The position numbers and the translations under genes were made by a program. The notes below the pieces were generated by a model. The model saw only the letters and a program-made list of their open reading frames with translations, was not told where the DNA came from and did not search any database. Shown piece by piece: positions 23,716 to 35,203 of a stretch of DNA of 64,000 bases. This DNA is from Watersipora subatra (taxonomy: Eukaryota; Bryozoa; Gymnolaemata; Cheilostomatida; Watersiporidae), in assembly GCF_963576615.1 (NCBI RefSeq), contig NC_088711.1, positions 61,608,248 through 61,672,247 of the forward strand, written 5' to 3'. Every line of letters begins with the position of its first letter. Within the stretch, counting starts at the first letter, position 1.

Positions 23716-23811
23716 CTGCAGGTAATGTCTCCAAGTACCAGAGTCCTCAGCTCTCTTTTTGTACTCTCTAGCTAATGTGTCAAGTTGGTTTAATTCATCA
23801 TCTGTCATCAT
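23716..23811 (-). CDS. NTase-TPR protein, unit A, exon 1
   Basis: 96 bp, 32 codons, starting MMTDDELNQLDTLAREYKKR and ending at CTGCAG/GTACTT, a good donor. Joins exon 2 in phase 0 (HYLQ-AHGLANY). Two Met codons are adjacent; unit B has only one, so either could start. The short helical N-terminus is followed directly by the NTase exon. Total predicted protein is 1,572 residues. The mRNA start and promoter are not visible. Confidence 0.8.
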
Positions 23812-24149
23812 TTATTCTTCAGGTTTTTCTCCAATTCCAAAGCTGTAATGCAACCACATTGAATGTTGATGGAACAAGAATGTTTACATTTTACAGTAAT
23901 TATTTACACAGTTATACCTACAGTGTATATGTTTTTCCTCTTTTGAGTTCAAACAAAGAGATATAATCATCAAAAATGGCTCTTTGTCTACTGATGGTTA
24001 GTTTCGTCCACAACCAATTTACTTTATTAGTTTCAGGTGCAGAAATTATTTTAGCAAGATTTACAAGCACAGGTTGTCTAATTTTTAAGAGTGTTAAGTT
24101 TTAACTACTATTATTGTATGCAGAAACAATTATACACTCTTATTCATAC
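23812..24149. other. Upstream region of NTase-TPR gene A
   Basis: Similarity to unit B ends near 23900, which marks the right edge of the duplicated unit. No core promoter recognised. Confidence 0.4.
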
Positions 24150-24858
24150 AAATCTGTTTACGGTCATAGCATTTTTAGTCCATGAGAACAGATGTTCTTA
24201 GTTTTGGACAAAACATCTCTGCATGGCTAGGAAAGGCTCTGTTAGAATAGGCTCTCTATTCCATAAAGGTTATTCAAGGGTCACTCACAGTCCTGCATAG
24301 GCATTTAATTATTTTAACAGCAGACTCAGCCTTACCAATGCTTTGTGAGTGCTTCAGGGCCTAAGTCATGTGCTTGGACTGCCACTGTTCAGCGACTTGT
24401 CTAAACTCAAAGTTAGCGTAGGAGAGAGCATTACCGCTATGCACACACAAGAGAACTCTGTGTTTAGCAAATATTTCTTTACATCCTTAGATTACTGTAG
24501 TAGCTCTATTGAGATGTTTGAGGTCAAAATATGGTCTTATTTTTTCATTTGCTTTCCTAGATGCCTCTGAAAAGGGAATCCAGTCTGTAGGTTCCTCAAC
24601 TCTGCTTGTCACCTCAGCACTTTCAAGCTCTATTATATTAGCTATGACATCACAATTTGTGCTAAAAGAAATGGGTAAAAGTTTAGCTCTGCTAAATTTT
24701 GCTTTGAATCTAGTATCGGCAAGTTCTGCAGTACAGAAAAAAAGTTGAGATCGGAAGGCATTGTGGAAGGTATTGAACAACCAGAAGATGTTCGTTCCAT
24801 CAAAAGCAACAATCAGAACGCAGCTATCTGAGCAAGCGATGTAAATACTTTTGTTCAA
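24150..24858 (-). pseudogene. Ty3/gypsy pol fragment: RT start fused to integrase
   Basis: The minus frame from 24858 reads VEEPTDWIPFSEASRKANEKIRPYFDLKHLNRA late in the ORF, the N-terminal end of gypsy-type reverse transcriptase. Directly after a stop near 24485 the same strand gives EIFAKHRVL...FEFRQVAEQWQSKHMT and SIGKAESAVKIIK, which is the integrase core of gypsy elements (usual context SDNGPQ and AEQW.F.H). The RT palm, RNase H and integrase N-terminus are therefore missing: an internal deletion. Several stops; non-functional. Confidence 0.75.
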
Positions 24859-25482
24859 AAAACGTTAGTTTTTGTTTCTGCATGTAATATAAGTAAGCAT
24901 GGTTTGTTTATGTCACTTGTTCATAAATATATATTTGTAGCATTTGATTGATTATAACTTATATAACTTATAAATTTGCAGATTTATAGCATATTATTTG
25001 ATAGCACCATTGCAGTAATCTGATCATACAATGGGTCGACGCTCACAACTCGTCTTCTATTGTACAGAAAAAGCTAGTTTTTGCTGCAAACTGTAGCAAA
25101 CATACTAATGAGTGCAATGAGTTTTTATCCACCATTGGTAAATATAGATATTAAATGAAAATATGTCTTTAAGTTTAGAATGTTATAAAATTGAAAGTTT
25201 CAATAAATTGCAAAGCAGGACCCAGGCTATAATATCATTGCAGATTAATTGCAAGCAATATATATATCAAACTGGCAGAATAATTTCTCAGCTACTCCAT
25301 GCATATTTATTAACAGATTTTTGAAAAGTTGGAGGTAAGTTAGTAGGTTGATTGCATCCAAAAGGATTACTATTGCTCCACCGGAAAGAGAAGATTAAAT
25401 ATAGGCGACATTCGCTTGACCCATAAAAGGGCTAAATTTATCTTCCCAAAGCTCTGGCGGAGCCATTTGACAAATACAATAC
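24859..25482 (-). other. Probable 5' untranslated/gag remnant of the gypsy element
   Basis: Right after the candidate LTR the minus strand gives a short frame MAPPELWEDKFSPFMGQ, a plausible gag start, which stops after 20 codons. The rest to 24859 is AT-rich and without coding signal. Confidence 0.35.
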
Positions 25483-25865
25483 TGTTGTGGAGTGTGATCC
25501 ACTGAGAGCTGAGCTAAGCTGAGCCGGGCTGTGCTCAGTCAGGCAGAATAACAGATGAGAGTTAAGCCAGTCAGAGCCAAGCCAAGCCCAGTAGAGCCAA
25601 GCCAAGCCCAGCTGAGTAGAAACAAGCCAAGCTAAGCCAAAGACGAGCTGGGTCAAGTCCAGCCAAGCAGAATGAGAGGTGGGGCCTACTCGCTATATAA
25701 GCCTGAACATATGTGTTAGAGAGCAGAGCTGTGTTTGGCCGGTGCATTGCCTGTTACTTAAGCATTCTTGTACAACTTATGAACTAAGCAGAAAATATAT
25801 GTATAAACTCATGCACCGAGTCTTGTACTAGTAGAAGAAAGTGAAAGTCGCACAAAACTCTTACA
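25483..25865 (-). repeat. Candidate gypsy LTR
   Basis: On the minus strand the 383-bp segment starts TGTAAGAG and ends CCACAACA (TG...CA). It has a TATA-like GGCTTATATAGC in the middle and a low-complexity part made of AGCCAAGCC-like units (plus strand 25500-25670). It lies upstream of the gypsy pol fragment in the right orientation. No target duplication or second LTR was found, so this is uncertain. Confidence 0.4.
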
Positions 25866-26243
25866 GTAATGGCCTTCGATTGGCAGGCCTTCTTGTTTCA
25901 GGCATTGCAACTGCACTTTTGATACAAATACTTGATGCTGTGGTTCATAAAACCTATCATATTCAGGTATCCATTCAGCATAGTCAAACTTATCATTTTC
26001 ACTTAGCTTAAAATTTTCATTAATAACCCTTTCTCTATCTCCTATAACTCTCAGCAGTTATATGGCCACTTCAACCTCGATGTCAGTGTCTGACTTTTTA
26101 GTCGCTTCTAAAAACTGTGTGAATAATTTCTTAAATTTTTTCAAACCTTTGGTTAAGTTGCCATATTTCTGTGCATCAGACATTAATAGACTCTCCCTCC
26201 ATATTGCTAAATCTTTTCTTCTGACACCATATAAGCTGTATGA
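25866..26243 (-). pseudogene. Unrecognised ORF remnant
   Basis: The minus strand gives about 120 codons with a lysine/glutamate-rich, protein-like composition: RRKDLAIWRESLLMSDAQK, then KKFKKLFTQFLEATKKSD, one TAA stop, and after it in the same frame ERVINENFKLSENDKF and AEWIPEYDRFYEPQHQVFV. One stop in an otherwise continuous frame suggests a recently lost coding region, perhaps from a transposon. The frame runs into the candidate LTR at 25865. No family recognised. Confidence 0.35.
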
Positions 26244-26289
26244 TCAACTTACCGGTGTAGTTTTGGCTGTGAATGTAGATAAATAGTCT

Positions 26290-28089
26290 CAGCTCAGTCA
26301 TTATGCATGGCCATGTTGTCACACTGTATATGTGATACCTGCTCTGCTTGTAGCCTCATAAAAGGTTAGAGTACAAGTGCTTTTTATGTCTCCTCCGCTG
26401 CGAGGCACACCTATGAGTGACTGGGTGCTTACATTCCCTTTACAGGGATACACAATGAATTCCTTAACCTATTAATGTGCTTTTCTTTTGTCTGGTACAA
26501 GTATAATAAGCAATCAGCATTCCAATCCAATAGCAAAATCAAGTGCATGTTTGCAATCAATATGTTGCCATGACTCGTATGATAAGCATTTGGGGCTGTG
26601 AGCAAATTGAGTTACTTTGCAATCCAGTGTTTTAATGAACACATGCGCGATGCGTATTTGACTTCATAGGTAAAGCGTTAGCCTAATTAATCCACTATAT
26701 AAACGGCAATCGGTGTCTGTGTGTCCGCCTTATAGAGTACCGTAATTTTTGGACTATTATCGCTAATCTTTTCTGATAGTTTGAGCCATGCGACTTATAT
26801 AAGGGTGCGAGCTATTCTGTGTTTTTTCTTTCACTGCTAGGCCGCATTAACAAGAATCTCTGATTATTGCGCCTCTATACATAAGCTATTCATAGTTTTC
26901 TCACAAAAATGATGTGATCTCCGGTTAGTGCGCCTCTTTACAGTGCCCAACGGCACTGTTCTGCTTTAAACAGAAATGTTGCTGCCGTGTTAAAAAGCAC
27001 CTTCCTGAGTTCTGCAGCCTATACAAAAGTACCCATACAGCTATACAAGTGTACTACTCATTAAATTAAATAAATTAATGAGTACTAATTTCCATGCAAT
27101 TGATATTTACTGCCAACGTGTACCGAGAAGGTCACGTGAACTTTTGTTTCTTGCGGCCACTGGAAAAACGCAGTTCTCATCTACTAAACTTCTACATCAA
27201 AAAGGTAAGTACTTCTTATTCAATGTTGTATTGTATACGAATTGCCACACTTCAACTGCTTAATAGCGTTGGATTTGCCACTGTTTGTGATAGTGGGACA
27301 AGTTCATTTCCTTCAGCAGCTGAGTTACTAATTTTTTTTCAGCTACGAGTAGGCCTACTGAAACTTACTACTACAGAACTTGCACGAGTACTCAGAGGGT
27401 TGCAATAGGCGATGGTGAAAAAAAAGAGAGCAGCTGGTATCGACTTACTGTCACCCTGCTTTAGCCATGACCAGCTGTATGTCGCCTGCTGAAAAGTAGG
27501 CACAAGCCAAAAACTGTTTGTTCATACACCCTACAGAAAAACAAAAAATGTTGTTTATCCGCAAGTGTTGCGTTGAACTAACATTGTGTTATTGTTATGT
27601 CATGCTATGTTTTTCATGTTCTGCTATACCACATGCAGCATTTTCTAACATATTTTTCAGTATATATATATACTTTCATGCATTTGTTTTCCTTATTGTA
27701 TCTTATAAAAAAGGCTATCATGTTGGCGTTATGTTTTATTATTTTAAGGTACTAATGTTGTATCTGCCTTGACATCATACTGTCTGTGCTGTTATACATG
27801 TAGATATTATCGACACAACCTCATTACTGTTTTTATATACCATGTCAAAACACAGGCTATGAAGAACTGGTGAACCATGATTAGGGTTTTAAGCATGTAG
27901 AAGTCTCCATTCAATAAATGCTGGCGATAGCGAAAAACTTTGTATAATTTTATAAAAGATGCAAAATTTTTCTATACTGCCAGTTTTAAAAACTTCAGTT
28001 CGCCTAGCAATGTCAATTGCATTATCAGTTCTCTGTACACAAATAGGCCAACTCCGAATTGAGTGGTTTGAGACTGATGCATTGAAGAC
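26290..28089. other. Non-coding; contains MITE-like remnant
   Basis: No supported gene. 26735-26835 has paired motifs ACCGTAATTTTTGGACTAT and CGACTTATATAAGGGTGCGAG, a pattern seen in dispersed animal MITEs, but edges are unclear. ORFs at 27078-27408 and 27518-27772 look like chance frames. Confidence 0.35.
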
Positions 28090-29150
28090 TAGCTGTAAAA
28101 CGCAATGCAAATTTCCATTGTTCTCTCCAACATTATTGACATATATGGCTGCATATGTATATGCATAGTGTTATCATGGCCAGAAATTTCAGTAGTCTGC
28201 ATATTTGGAGTTGTTTTACAGTATGAAAGACAACTCTCAATAGATCTCTTGCTGTACATGAATCTGCTCCCGTGAATGGGTAATGCAGCTAGCGGTTTGG
28301 GAATGCGCGGGAGACCTTTTTTGCCCCGAATGCAGCAAGAGTCCCCAGGCGCGGCTTTCCGGATGAATGAGTTGGCGGGTGCGAGGCGATTGATTGCAAA
28401 GCGATTGAGTGCTAGGCGGTTGATTGCGAGGTGATTGATTGCAAGTGGGAGGCAATTAGTTGCGAGGCGATTGATTGCGAGGCAATTGGTTGCGAGGGCG
28501 AGGCAATTTATTGCAAGGTGAGTCCGAGGCAACTGATTGCGAGGTGAGTGCAAGGCGATTGAGTGCGAGGCTATTAATTGCGAGGCGAGTGGGAGGTGAT
28601 TGCAAGGCAAGTGCAAGGCGATTAATTGCGAGGCAATTGATTGTGAGGCGATTGATTGCAAGGCGATTGATTGCGAGGCGAGTGCAAGGCGATTGATTGC
28701 GAGGCGGGTGCGGGCGGATTGATTGCAAGGTGATTGATTGTGAGTGCGAAGCGATTGATTGCGGGGTGAGTGCAAAAGCGCGATTGTCAACTATTCGGCG
28801 AGTAAAGACTGGTCAGCCGAGGCGGGGCTCGGCGGCAAAAGTGCGCGATCGTCAACTGCAAATATAGACGGGTATGGATGGATGCATGAATCTAGACACA
28901 TGAATCTAGAGTATTTATTAGATTTTACAAGCATCTCGCTGTAAAACACATTGGAGATTTCCATTGTTGTCCCCAACATTATTGACATGTATATGTGTAC
29001 GCATACTCTGATCAGGGCGACAATTTCAGTAGACTGCATATTTGGAGTTGTTTTGCAGTATGAAAAACAACTCTCAATAAACCTTATGCTGCATGTGAAT
29101 CTGTTCCTGGAGGCGGGTAATGCAGCTAGTGCTTGTATAAAAACCGATTT
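28090..29150. repeat. Direct repeat pair flanking a minisatellite
   Basis: 28090-28300 and 28925-29130 align (CTGTAAAACxCA, TTTCCATTGTT, CATATTTGGAGTTGTTTT, GGGTAATGCAGCTAG). Between them lies the 15-bp minisatellite. The pair is a local duplication or the two ends of one element. Confidence 0.75.
28370..28775. repeat. 15-bp minisatellite, unit GATTGATTGCGAGGC
   Basis: About 400 bp of a degenerate 15-bp unit with longer variants that add GAGTGCAAGGC. G-rich and C-poor on the plus strand. The 233-aa minus-strand frame (NQSPRNQ-like) is only its translation. Confidence 0.9.
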
Positions 29151-29339
29151 TTGTTCAGTTTGGTGACATTTAGTCCATTTCTTGTGCTCACATGCATAAC
29201 GCAAATACGGTATCCACTTTTTGAAAGCTGGTTACTTGGAGTATTGAAAGCTCGCATATCTGCCAAGCCAAACACGCCTGTATGAAAAACGAATTTTGTT
29301 TATTCCGGTGGCATAATAATCTATTGCATACTGGGTAAA

Positions 29340-29620
29340 TTCATATACTGCTTTATATTGGGTTAAAACCTTTGCACGCTATAATAAAAAATGTCAGATG
29401 TCATTAAAACCATTTTAGTCAAATGTAAAAGTGATAGGTAGAAAATTAGTAAACATTGTAAATTGATACAAGCCGTCATGCTCCTAAGTCCCAGCCATGA
29501 CTTAACTACTACTAACTATTAAGCTGTAATACACCCGAGTCTAGTTATCAGTTGACTAGATATAGATTAACCATTTGTTCTACTATATAGGAAATCTACT
29601 AAACTTCAACAAGCCAATTA
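29340..29620. repeat. Unit-boundary repeat, copy 2
   Basis: Matches 4030-4310 and 50750-50980. Similarity to the flanking segment starts abruptly here, so this is the left edge of unit B. Confidence 0.6.
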
Positions 29621-29689
29621 TAAAGACCGTTCCTATAATACACTCAAAACTTGTTGTCAGGTGATGGGATTGGACTAAATTGGCTACTA

Positions 29690-30260
29690 TTTTATGCTAC
29701 TATATAGCTGTTCATTTGTGGTGGAAGCCAATCAAAAAGGCCAGAATGGCCCGCTGAGTTTCTTAACAGCTGGCCAGATTTTTGAGCTGTTACTGACTGG
29801 ATGCATGCACAATCAGTCCACCATGATAAACATAGCCAGCCAGTTAGATACAGCTAATAAAGCTGGCAGGGCTAAAACTAACCCGGCTATCAAGCTATGG
29901 CTAATATCGCAATAAACTGCTCGGGCTAAAGGTGGCAAAATTTATGACATGCTGTCCCTACTAAAGTCATGTCCCCTACGCACCATTAGCCAAGCTTGAA
30001 AAACAGACAGGGCTTACCAGCTGCGATCATATACATGTATAAGGAGGCCAGATGAGCCAAGGAAAGCAGAGATCAACTGGCAGTCTCCCGCATGCATTTC
30101 TCTTGTATGTGCACCCATTGAATTTTATTATGTCTATTTGTATATCATACACATGTAACTTCGCCATTGTAATCAAAGAGTATGGTTCTTGTGGAGCAGT
30201 AAAAGGAGGTAGCGGGTTTATTCAAACGTTACTAAACACACATAGATCACCATGATTTGC
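29690..30260 (+). mobile_element. Insertion specific to unit B, possible LINE tail
   Basis: Unit A has 4360-4510 in this place; B has about 620 bp of unrelated DNA. The plus frame reads VVEANQKGQNGPLSFLTAG and, after a stop, AKGGKIYDMLSLLKSCPLRTISQA then KTDRAYQL. The last part resembles the region just after the reverse transcriptase in L1/Tx1-like LINEs (KIY..L, then a W-x-x-D segment; the W is a stop here). Weak evidence. Confidence 0.3.
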
Positions 30261-30264
30261 TGAG

Positions 30265-32092
30265 CAGCAACTTTTATGCTCATAAATTATGATAAAATTT
30301 GACTAACCAATTTAAAACAGTCAACCAATTTAATGAACATATGTAATTTTTTTGCAGTCAACTCTACTGAAATTCAATGCTTGATATTTTTCTCAAAACT
30401 TATAAAATCACATTGAGCTTTGTTTCCCAACTATACTACTGTTCTTGTCTATTAAAAATATAAAAAGTTTTTATAATTCAAACTAAAACCTAAGAATCTA
30501 AGAATTGGTAAAAATCTATAAACAGCCATTAATTCAAAGTAGTCTGATCAGCTTTGGCTGGAGTCATTAATAGAAACACAGAGAATTATGTTAAATTTTC
30601 ATATGGAATACTTCTCAAGGTATCTTACTGCCTACCTGCATCTATTTCTAATACCAAAACACGATATTGACACAAACAGTCGTGCCACAGTATTCTTTTC
30701 ATTAGACTAAAATACATCTGCTATGTTAATACCATTATGTCTATTAACTAGTCTGAATACAGAAGGTCTGCTAGTAACTATAATAATTTCTTGTTATAGA
30801 AGGTCACTTTACCAAGTCTACCAGAAGAAATGAGAAATAAGATAAGTTTGTAGAATAATTGGAATTGTATGATGAACTAATGACCTGCTTTTTACCTGGT
30901 ACTCTTATCCTCAGCTAATCCTGTGCTTATCTCCTGTACTTAGTGCTGGTTAAACCTGTTGTTGCGGTTATTGTTGAGGCTTCCTATGCGCTGCGCTGTT
31001 TGACCTTTGTTCTTGTGGCCTGACTTACAGGGGAGTTAAGTTATAATAGGACCTTAGCTTACCACAGTGAGTTACGCATAAGTTAATAAAAAGTTACTAT
31101 AAAAATTAATATGTAAAAAAATATGTAAGAATATTAGGAGAATTGTTCAAAGAGACAAAGGTCAGTATCATTTGCATTTCTGTTGAATAAACCCAACAAT
31201 ACTAATACTGCATTTTCACTTTAACCATGACTCATACTTTTAATCCTCATATTTAATATTTTAATTCAATCTTTAGTTTAATTGATTAATGTTCTTACTT
31301 GTATTGATTTGTTATATTTGCTTTTTAGTCGGTTAAAATGGTTTCTTTGCTAGTATTGTTTGTAAATAAATAAAACGGAGGCCAAAACGCATTCATAATT
31401 TCATTGTTACACTCATGCGCTTCCATCAGACGTCAAACTACCCCAAGAGCTATGGTAGTTTTGTTTAAATCTTTACAGAGTTATTTCAAGCAAAAGGCAG
31501 CTAGTGTTTAGTCTGTAAGAATCTTGAAATCCTTGTGGTGGTGTTGGTCCAGCTGAAGTTAGGTAAAGATGTAGAGAAATATTCAGAAAAGTGGTAAACA
31601 GTAACCATAACAATAATAATAAATTTATACTTATGAAGTAGACTGGGAAGAACTGGTACATAGTGCAAATTCTAATTTAATAGAGTAAATCTATGTGATG
31701 CCACAGTGCTAGTAAGCAGTGGGCCAAATAAGTCTATCTTTTATTTCTGTTGGCAGTTTTCTTCAGCGAAAGTTTCTTGCAGTTACCAGATATATTTGAT
31801 GGTGTAAAACTCTTGTCCAATGAGTTGCCAAAACTACCATTTCCATTAATAGAAAAGCTATTACATTTTAGGATTGATAGGTTTTAAGGAGTTATCTCCT
31901 TTCACACCAAAATTTAATTGCATTTTTGCTGAGTGAGTCACAGTTTTCCCATGTATTACAAAGCTCAAAGAGTCATCTGCTGACGTTCTTTCCTTGTCAT
32001 GCAGCTGCTTTGACAAAGAAGCAAGCAAGCCAAAGCAAGCATGACAAGCATGCTTTGAGCTTTGACATGGCTTGTATAGCCCACATCCATTG
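30265..32092. other. Non-coding, paralogous to 4510-6138
   Basis: No gene. Contains the empty copia site at 32080-32095 (CCCACATCCATTGTTCTC). Confidence 0.5.
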
Positions 32093-33121
32093 TTCTCAAA
32101 GAAATAATTTGTTAAATTTGACCGAACACACAACTCAAGCACTTAGTCAATGACTAGATAGTTTAACAAACTTTTTAAAGAGCCTGAAAGGCCTGTTTCC
32201 AGTGGTGTATGTCTTCAACTTGTCAGCAAAGCCTCTCCGACTCACAGATCATGCTAACAGAGGCTGACTAACAAAAGAAACATTGAGCTTGCTAGGAGAA
32301 AACACTTTAAGGTGAGTGAGTATTTTTCTAGAATTGAGATACTTCACCACTCAAACAGTTAAGGTTAGATGTGATTTATAATTATTCTATGCAATGATGA
32401 ATTTGCAATTTAATTACATAATTAATAATTATAATTAAAATGAAATGAATGCTGACATGGTAATCTGTACAAAACTGTGGTTGTGGCTGCTGATCAAAGT
32501 GCTTTTTTCAGTTTAAAGATAACTAGATTCCAATCTAGCCTGTTATTAACCATTAGTTTTGCTCTTCTTCATCAAATAGACAAAGCATACATGTATTCAC
32601 CTTGGATGATTGGTTTTACTAACTGAGTGATAGTGATTTTACATAGTTATTTTTCCAGTCATTAATGTTGAATCATTTATTAAAACAATTATTAATCATT
32701 GGTTTTAACTGACTAAGCAGTAGTTATTTTAGATATTTCTTTGGTCATCATTGTTACCCTGACATTCATTTAGCCACATGAAGGGTGTGAGAAACCTGCT
32801 ACTCATGATACACTTTGCCATGATGAACCACCAAAGAAAGCCTATACAGTTGTTGCAGCTCTTTTACACACAACATTGCTCAAGAAACAAATAACTTGCT
32901 AGAAATAGATATACATGTAGATCTAGTTTAACAAACACCAACAATTAAAGCATGCATTAGGCTAGCAAAATTTCAAAAGTTATTTAAGAGTGCAATATAA
33001 CTTCAAATGACTTTTATATCTATCACAAGCAACTTAGCATGAATATTTCCTGTTTGTTAAGCTCATATGCACAAGTGCAACCTCATTGCAACATAGCCTC
33101 ATATAACATAGCTTCTCTTAC
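32093..33121. other. Non-coding, paralogous to 10537-11493
   Basis: No gene. A segment at 32590-32670 is partly repeated at 32690-32770 (TTGGTTTTAACTGA...). Confidence 0.45.
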
Positions 33122-33235
33122 TTTACAATCACAATCCTTGTTCTCTACTGCATTGAATTCATCTCCAAGATGAGAGCCACTGTTGCCTAAAGCAACACGA
33201 GTACCATCATCATCGATGGGCAAAGAAATATAAGT
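33122..33235 (-). pseudogene. Exon-like segment, unit B copy
   Basis: Partner of 11494-11613: the frame ISLPIDDDGTRVALG...VENKDCDCK ends at donor GTAAGA (minus strand). Family not recognised. Confidence 0.3.
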
Positions 33236-33239
33236 GCTC

Positions 33240-34495
33240 GACCCTTAATTTCTGCCTACAGTTGGAACCTCTGTGAGCCATCTTGGCCCTACTTTAGTTA
33301 CTGTGAAGTCTTCGACTCACGTCACAACAAGAGACTTGGTCTTTGCCACCATGAGAGCTTGTGCTTTCAAAGGTAGTCTTCTATTACGAGGACTACGAAA
33401 AATTTTCATGCATTAGCTTGTTGCTTCCTGAGTTGCTCTGTTTGGATTCTACAAACAGTCTGAGATGTGACCAATAACCTACTGTAGCTTCATTGGCTGG
33501 TTTTGCAGAAACTGTTTAACACACATTATAGGATGATGTCCCGTATCAACATTTTTTTCAATGGCCCTTTTTAGGGCTTCCACTTTGTATCAGAGAAAAG
33601 CATTTATGATTATTGATACTTACTTCGCACTGTTTTTAAATTGCTTTAAAACTGTAGCCGTATTTGGAGTTGGCCTAGCATAAAATGTGTGGCTTTCAAC
33701 CATCTGAGTTTTTGTTGTAAAATATTTATTACATACTAAATAGTAGCTCATTTTATTCTAAAGGTTAGATCCTATTCATATGTAATCAGGAAGTTCCTCT
33801 CCATTGATAAACAGTAAAAATAGCTATTAATAACATAAAAATGTGTGGTCACTTACCTACATTGAATGTCAAGAACCAGTGACTAACTCATTGTTCTATT
33901 TGTTTAATCTAATAAAATATTGCTGTCTGACAAACAAACACTTGTCTGCTGCAACACGCATCATCGTCAATTAGTCTTCAAAAGGCTCTTCATTGGAAAT
34001 AGTCAAAGGCAGCTATTTATGTATAATGAAAACAATATTAGTTCTAGAATAGAACTTGGAAATCACTTGTGTAAGCAGGCAACAACAGTCATGAGTGAGC
34101 CAGTCTTGGATCAGCTTTAACAGTTTAGCTTACAAGTTTCTTATTTAGGCTATTTTGTAATCAGTGCTCAGTGCACACACTTTTATGTGAACCGGCACAT
34201 TTGATGTTTGAGATATTGGTCTGCAGTTGGTTTCATCGGTTCACCAACTTTTAAAAGCATGCACAGGTTAAAAAATTAGAATGATGGAAGAGGTACTGTA
34301 CTCAGGTTTTCAGCTCAGTGGGGACAGACCTCAACCTATTTTTATGGTCAAACGCACAGGAAAATTTTCCGCCCTGGTATCATATGTAAGCTATTATACA
34401 TATTACATCCAGAGCCAAGTCTTCAGTAGGAAGCGTCATGCTTGGTCTGTCTTCAACATCCATGAATTTTTTCGCCCATATTTTTCTTATTAAAG
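33240..34495. other. Non-coding, paralogous to 11620-13310
   Basis: No gene. Lacks the ARFRP1 exon block found at 11831-12295. Confidence 0.5.
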
Positions 34496-35203
34496 GCACT
34501 GACCATATACACCCTCCTCTCTGGTTTGTACAAGCATCTCACACAAAAGGAGCATTCTATGTACTCATTCTTGGCCTTGAAAATTCTGGTAAAACAATTT
34601 ATCTAGGGCAAATGCAAACAAGGTTAAATAAAAACTATCGTCCTACAAATTTAGCGCGAATTACTACAACGGCCAGTCTGAACATTGGTAAGATAGATAT
34701 CAGTAAGATGAGGTTCAACTTTTGGGACTTCAGTAGGCATGAGGAGTTATAGTTGCTCAGGGATAAGTACTATGAACAATGCCATGCTGTTGTCTATATG
34801 ATTGTCTCGGCAGAAACCGACAGGTATTTGTAATCGCTTATGCATTTTTTAAAGCTGAAATGCATCGGCATGTGCTACCTTACCTACTGTGAACCTTCTC
34901 ACATTTTTGCAGGTTACAAGAGTCTCTGACCTCCTTCAATTAGATGATAGCCAATGAACATCTGAATGGAGTACCTCTTCTTGTTATAGCCAACAAACAG
35001 GATTACCAGGAAACATTCACTTTTCTGACATAAAGGCGGTGTTCAACACGAGCGCTAGTAAAATTGGACCCAGGGACTGCAGTCTCATGGCTGCCAGTGC
35101 CCTTAAAAGATATGGTATTGATGGAAGTATAGAGTGGCTGGTGAAATGCGCGTCCCGCAACAAAAAACCACCCTCTTCCAGTAGAACCTGACCAGTAATT
35201 CAA
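34496..35203 (+). pseudogene. ARFRP1-like GTPase pseudogene, unit B
   Basis: Same two-exon layout as 13317-14002: exon a to 34823 (donor GTATTT), exon b from 34913 (acceptor TTTTTGCAG). Exon a keeps GLENSGKTI in place of GLDNAGKTT, so the P-loop threonine pair is altered; the start codon is ATA here too. Exon a has a TAG soon after FWDFSRHEEL, but the following DKYYEQCHAVVYMI stays in frame. Exon b has a TAG early (SFN-stop-MIANEH) and two single-base shifts after NKQD. The lost start codon is shared with unit A, so decay began before the duplication. Confidence 0.8.

Noticed and set aside
23050-23734. 253-aa and 155-aa minus-strand frames rich in serine, leucine and phenylalanine
   Set aside because: Translation of the polypurine tract beyond the exon 1 splice donor; only the first 32 codons are real.
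28089-28790. 233-aa frame with NQSPRNQ-like repeats
   Set aside because: Product of the 15-bp minisatellite, open in several frames.
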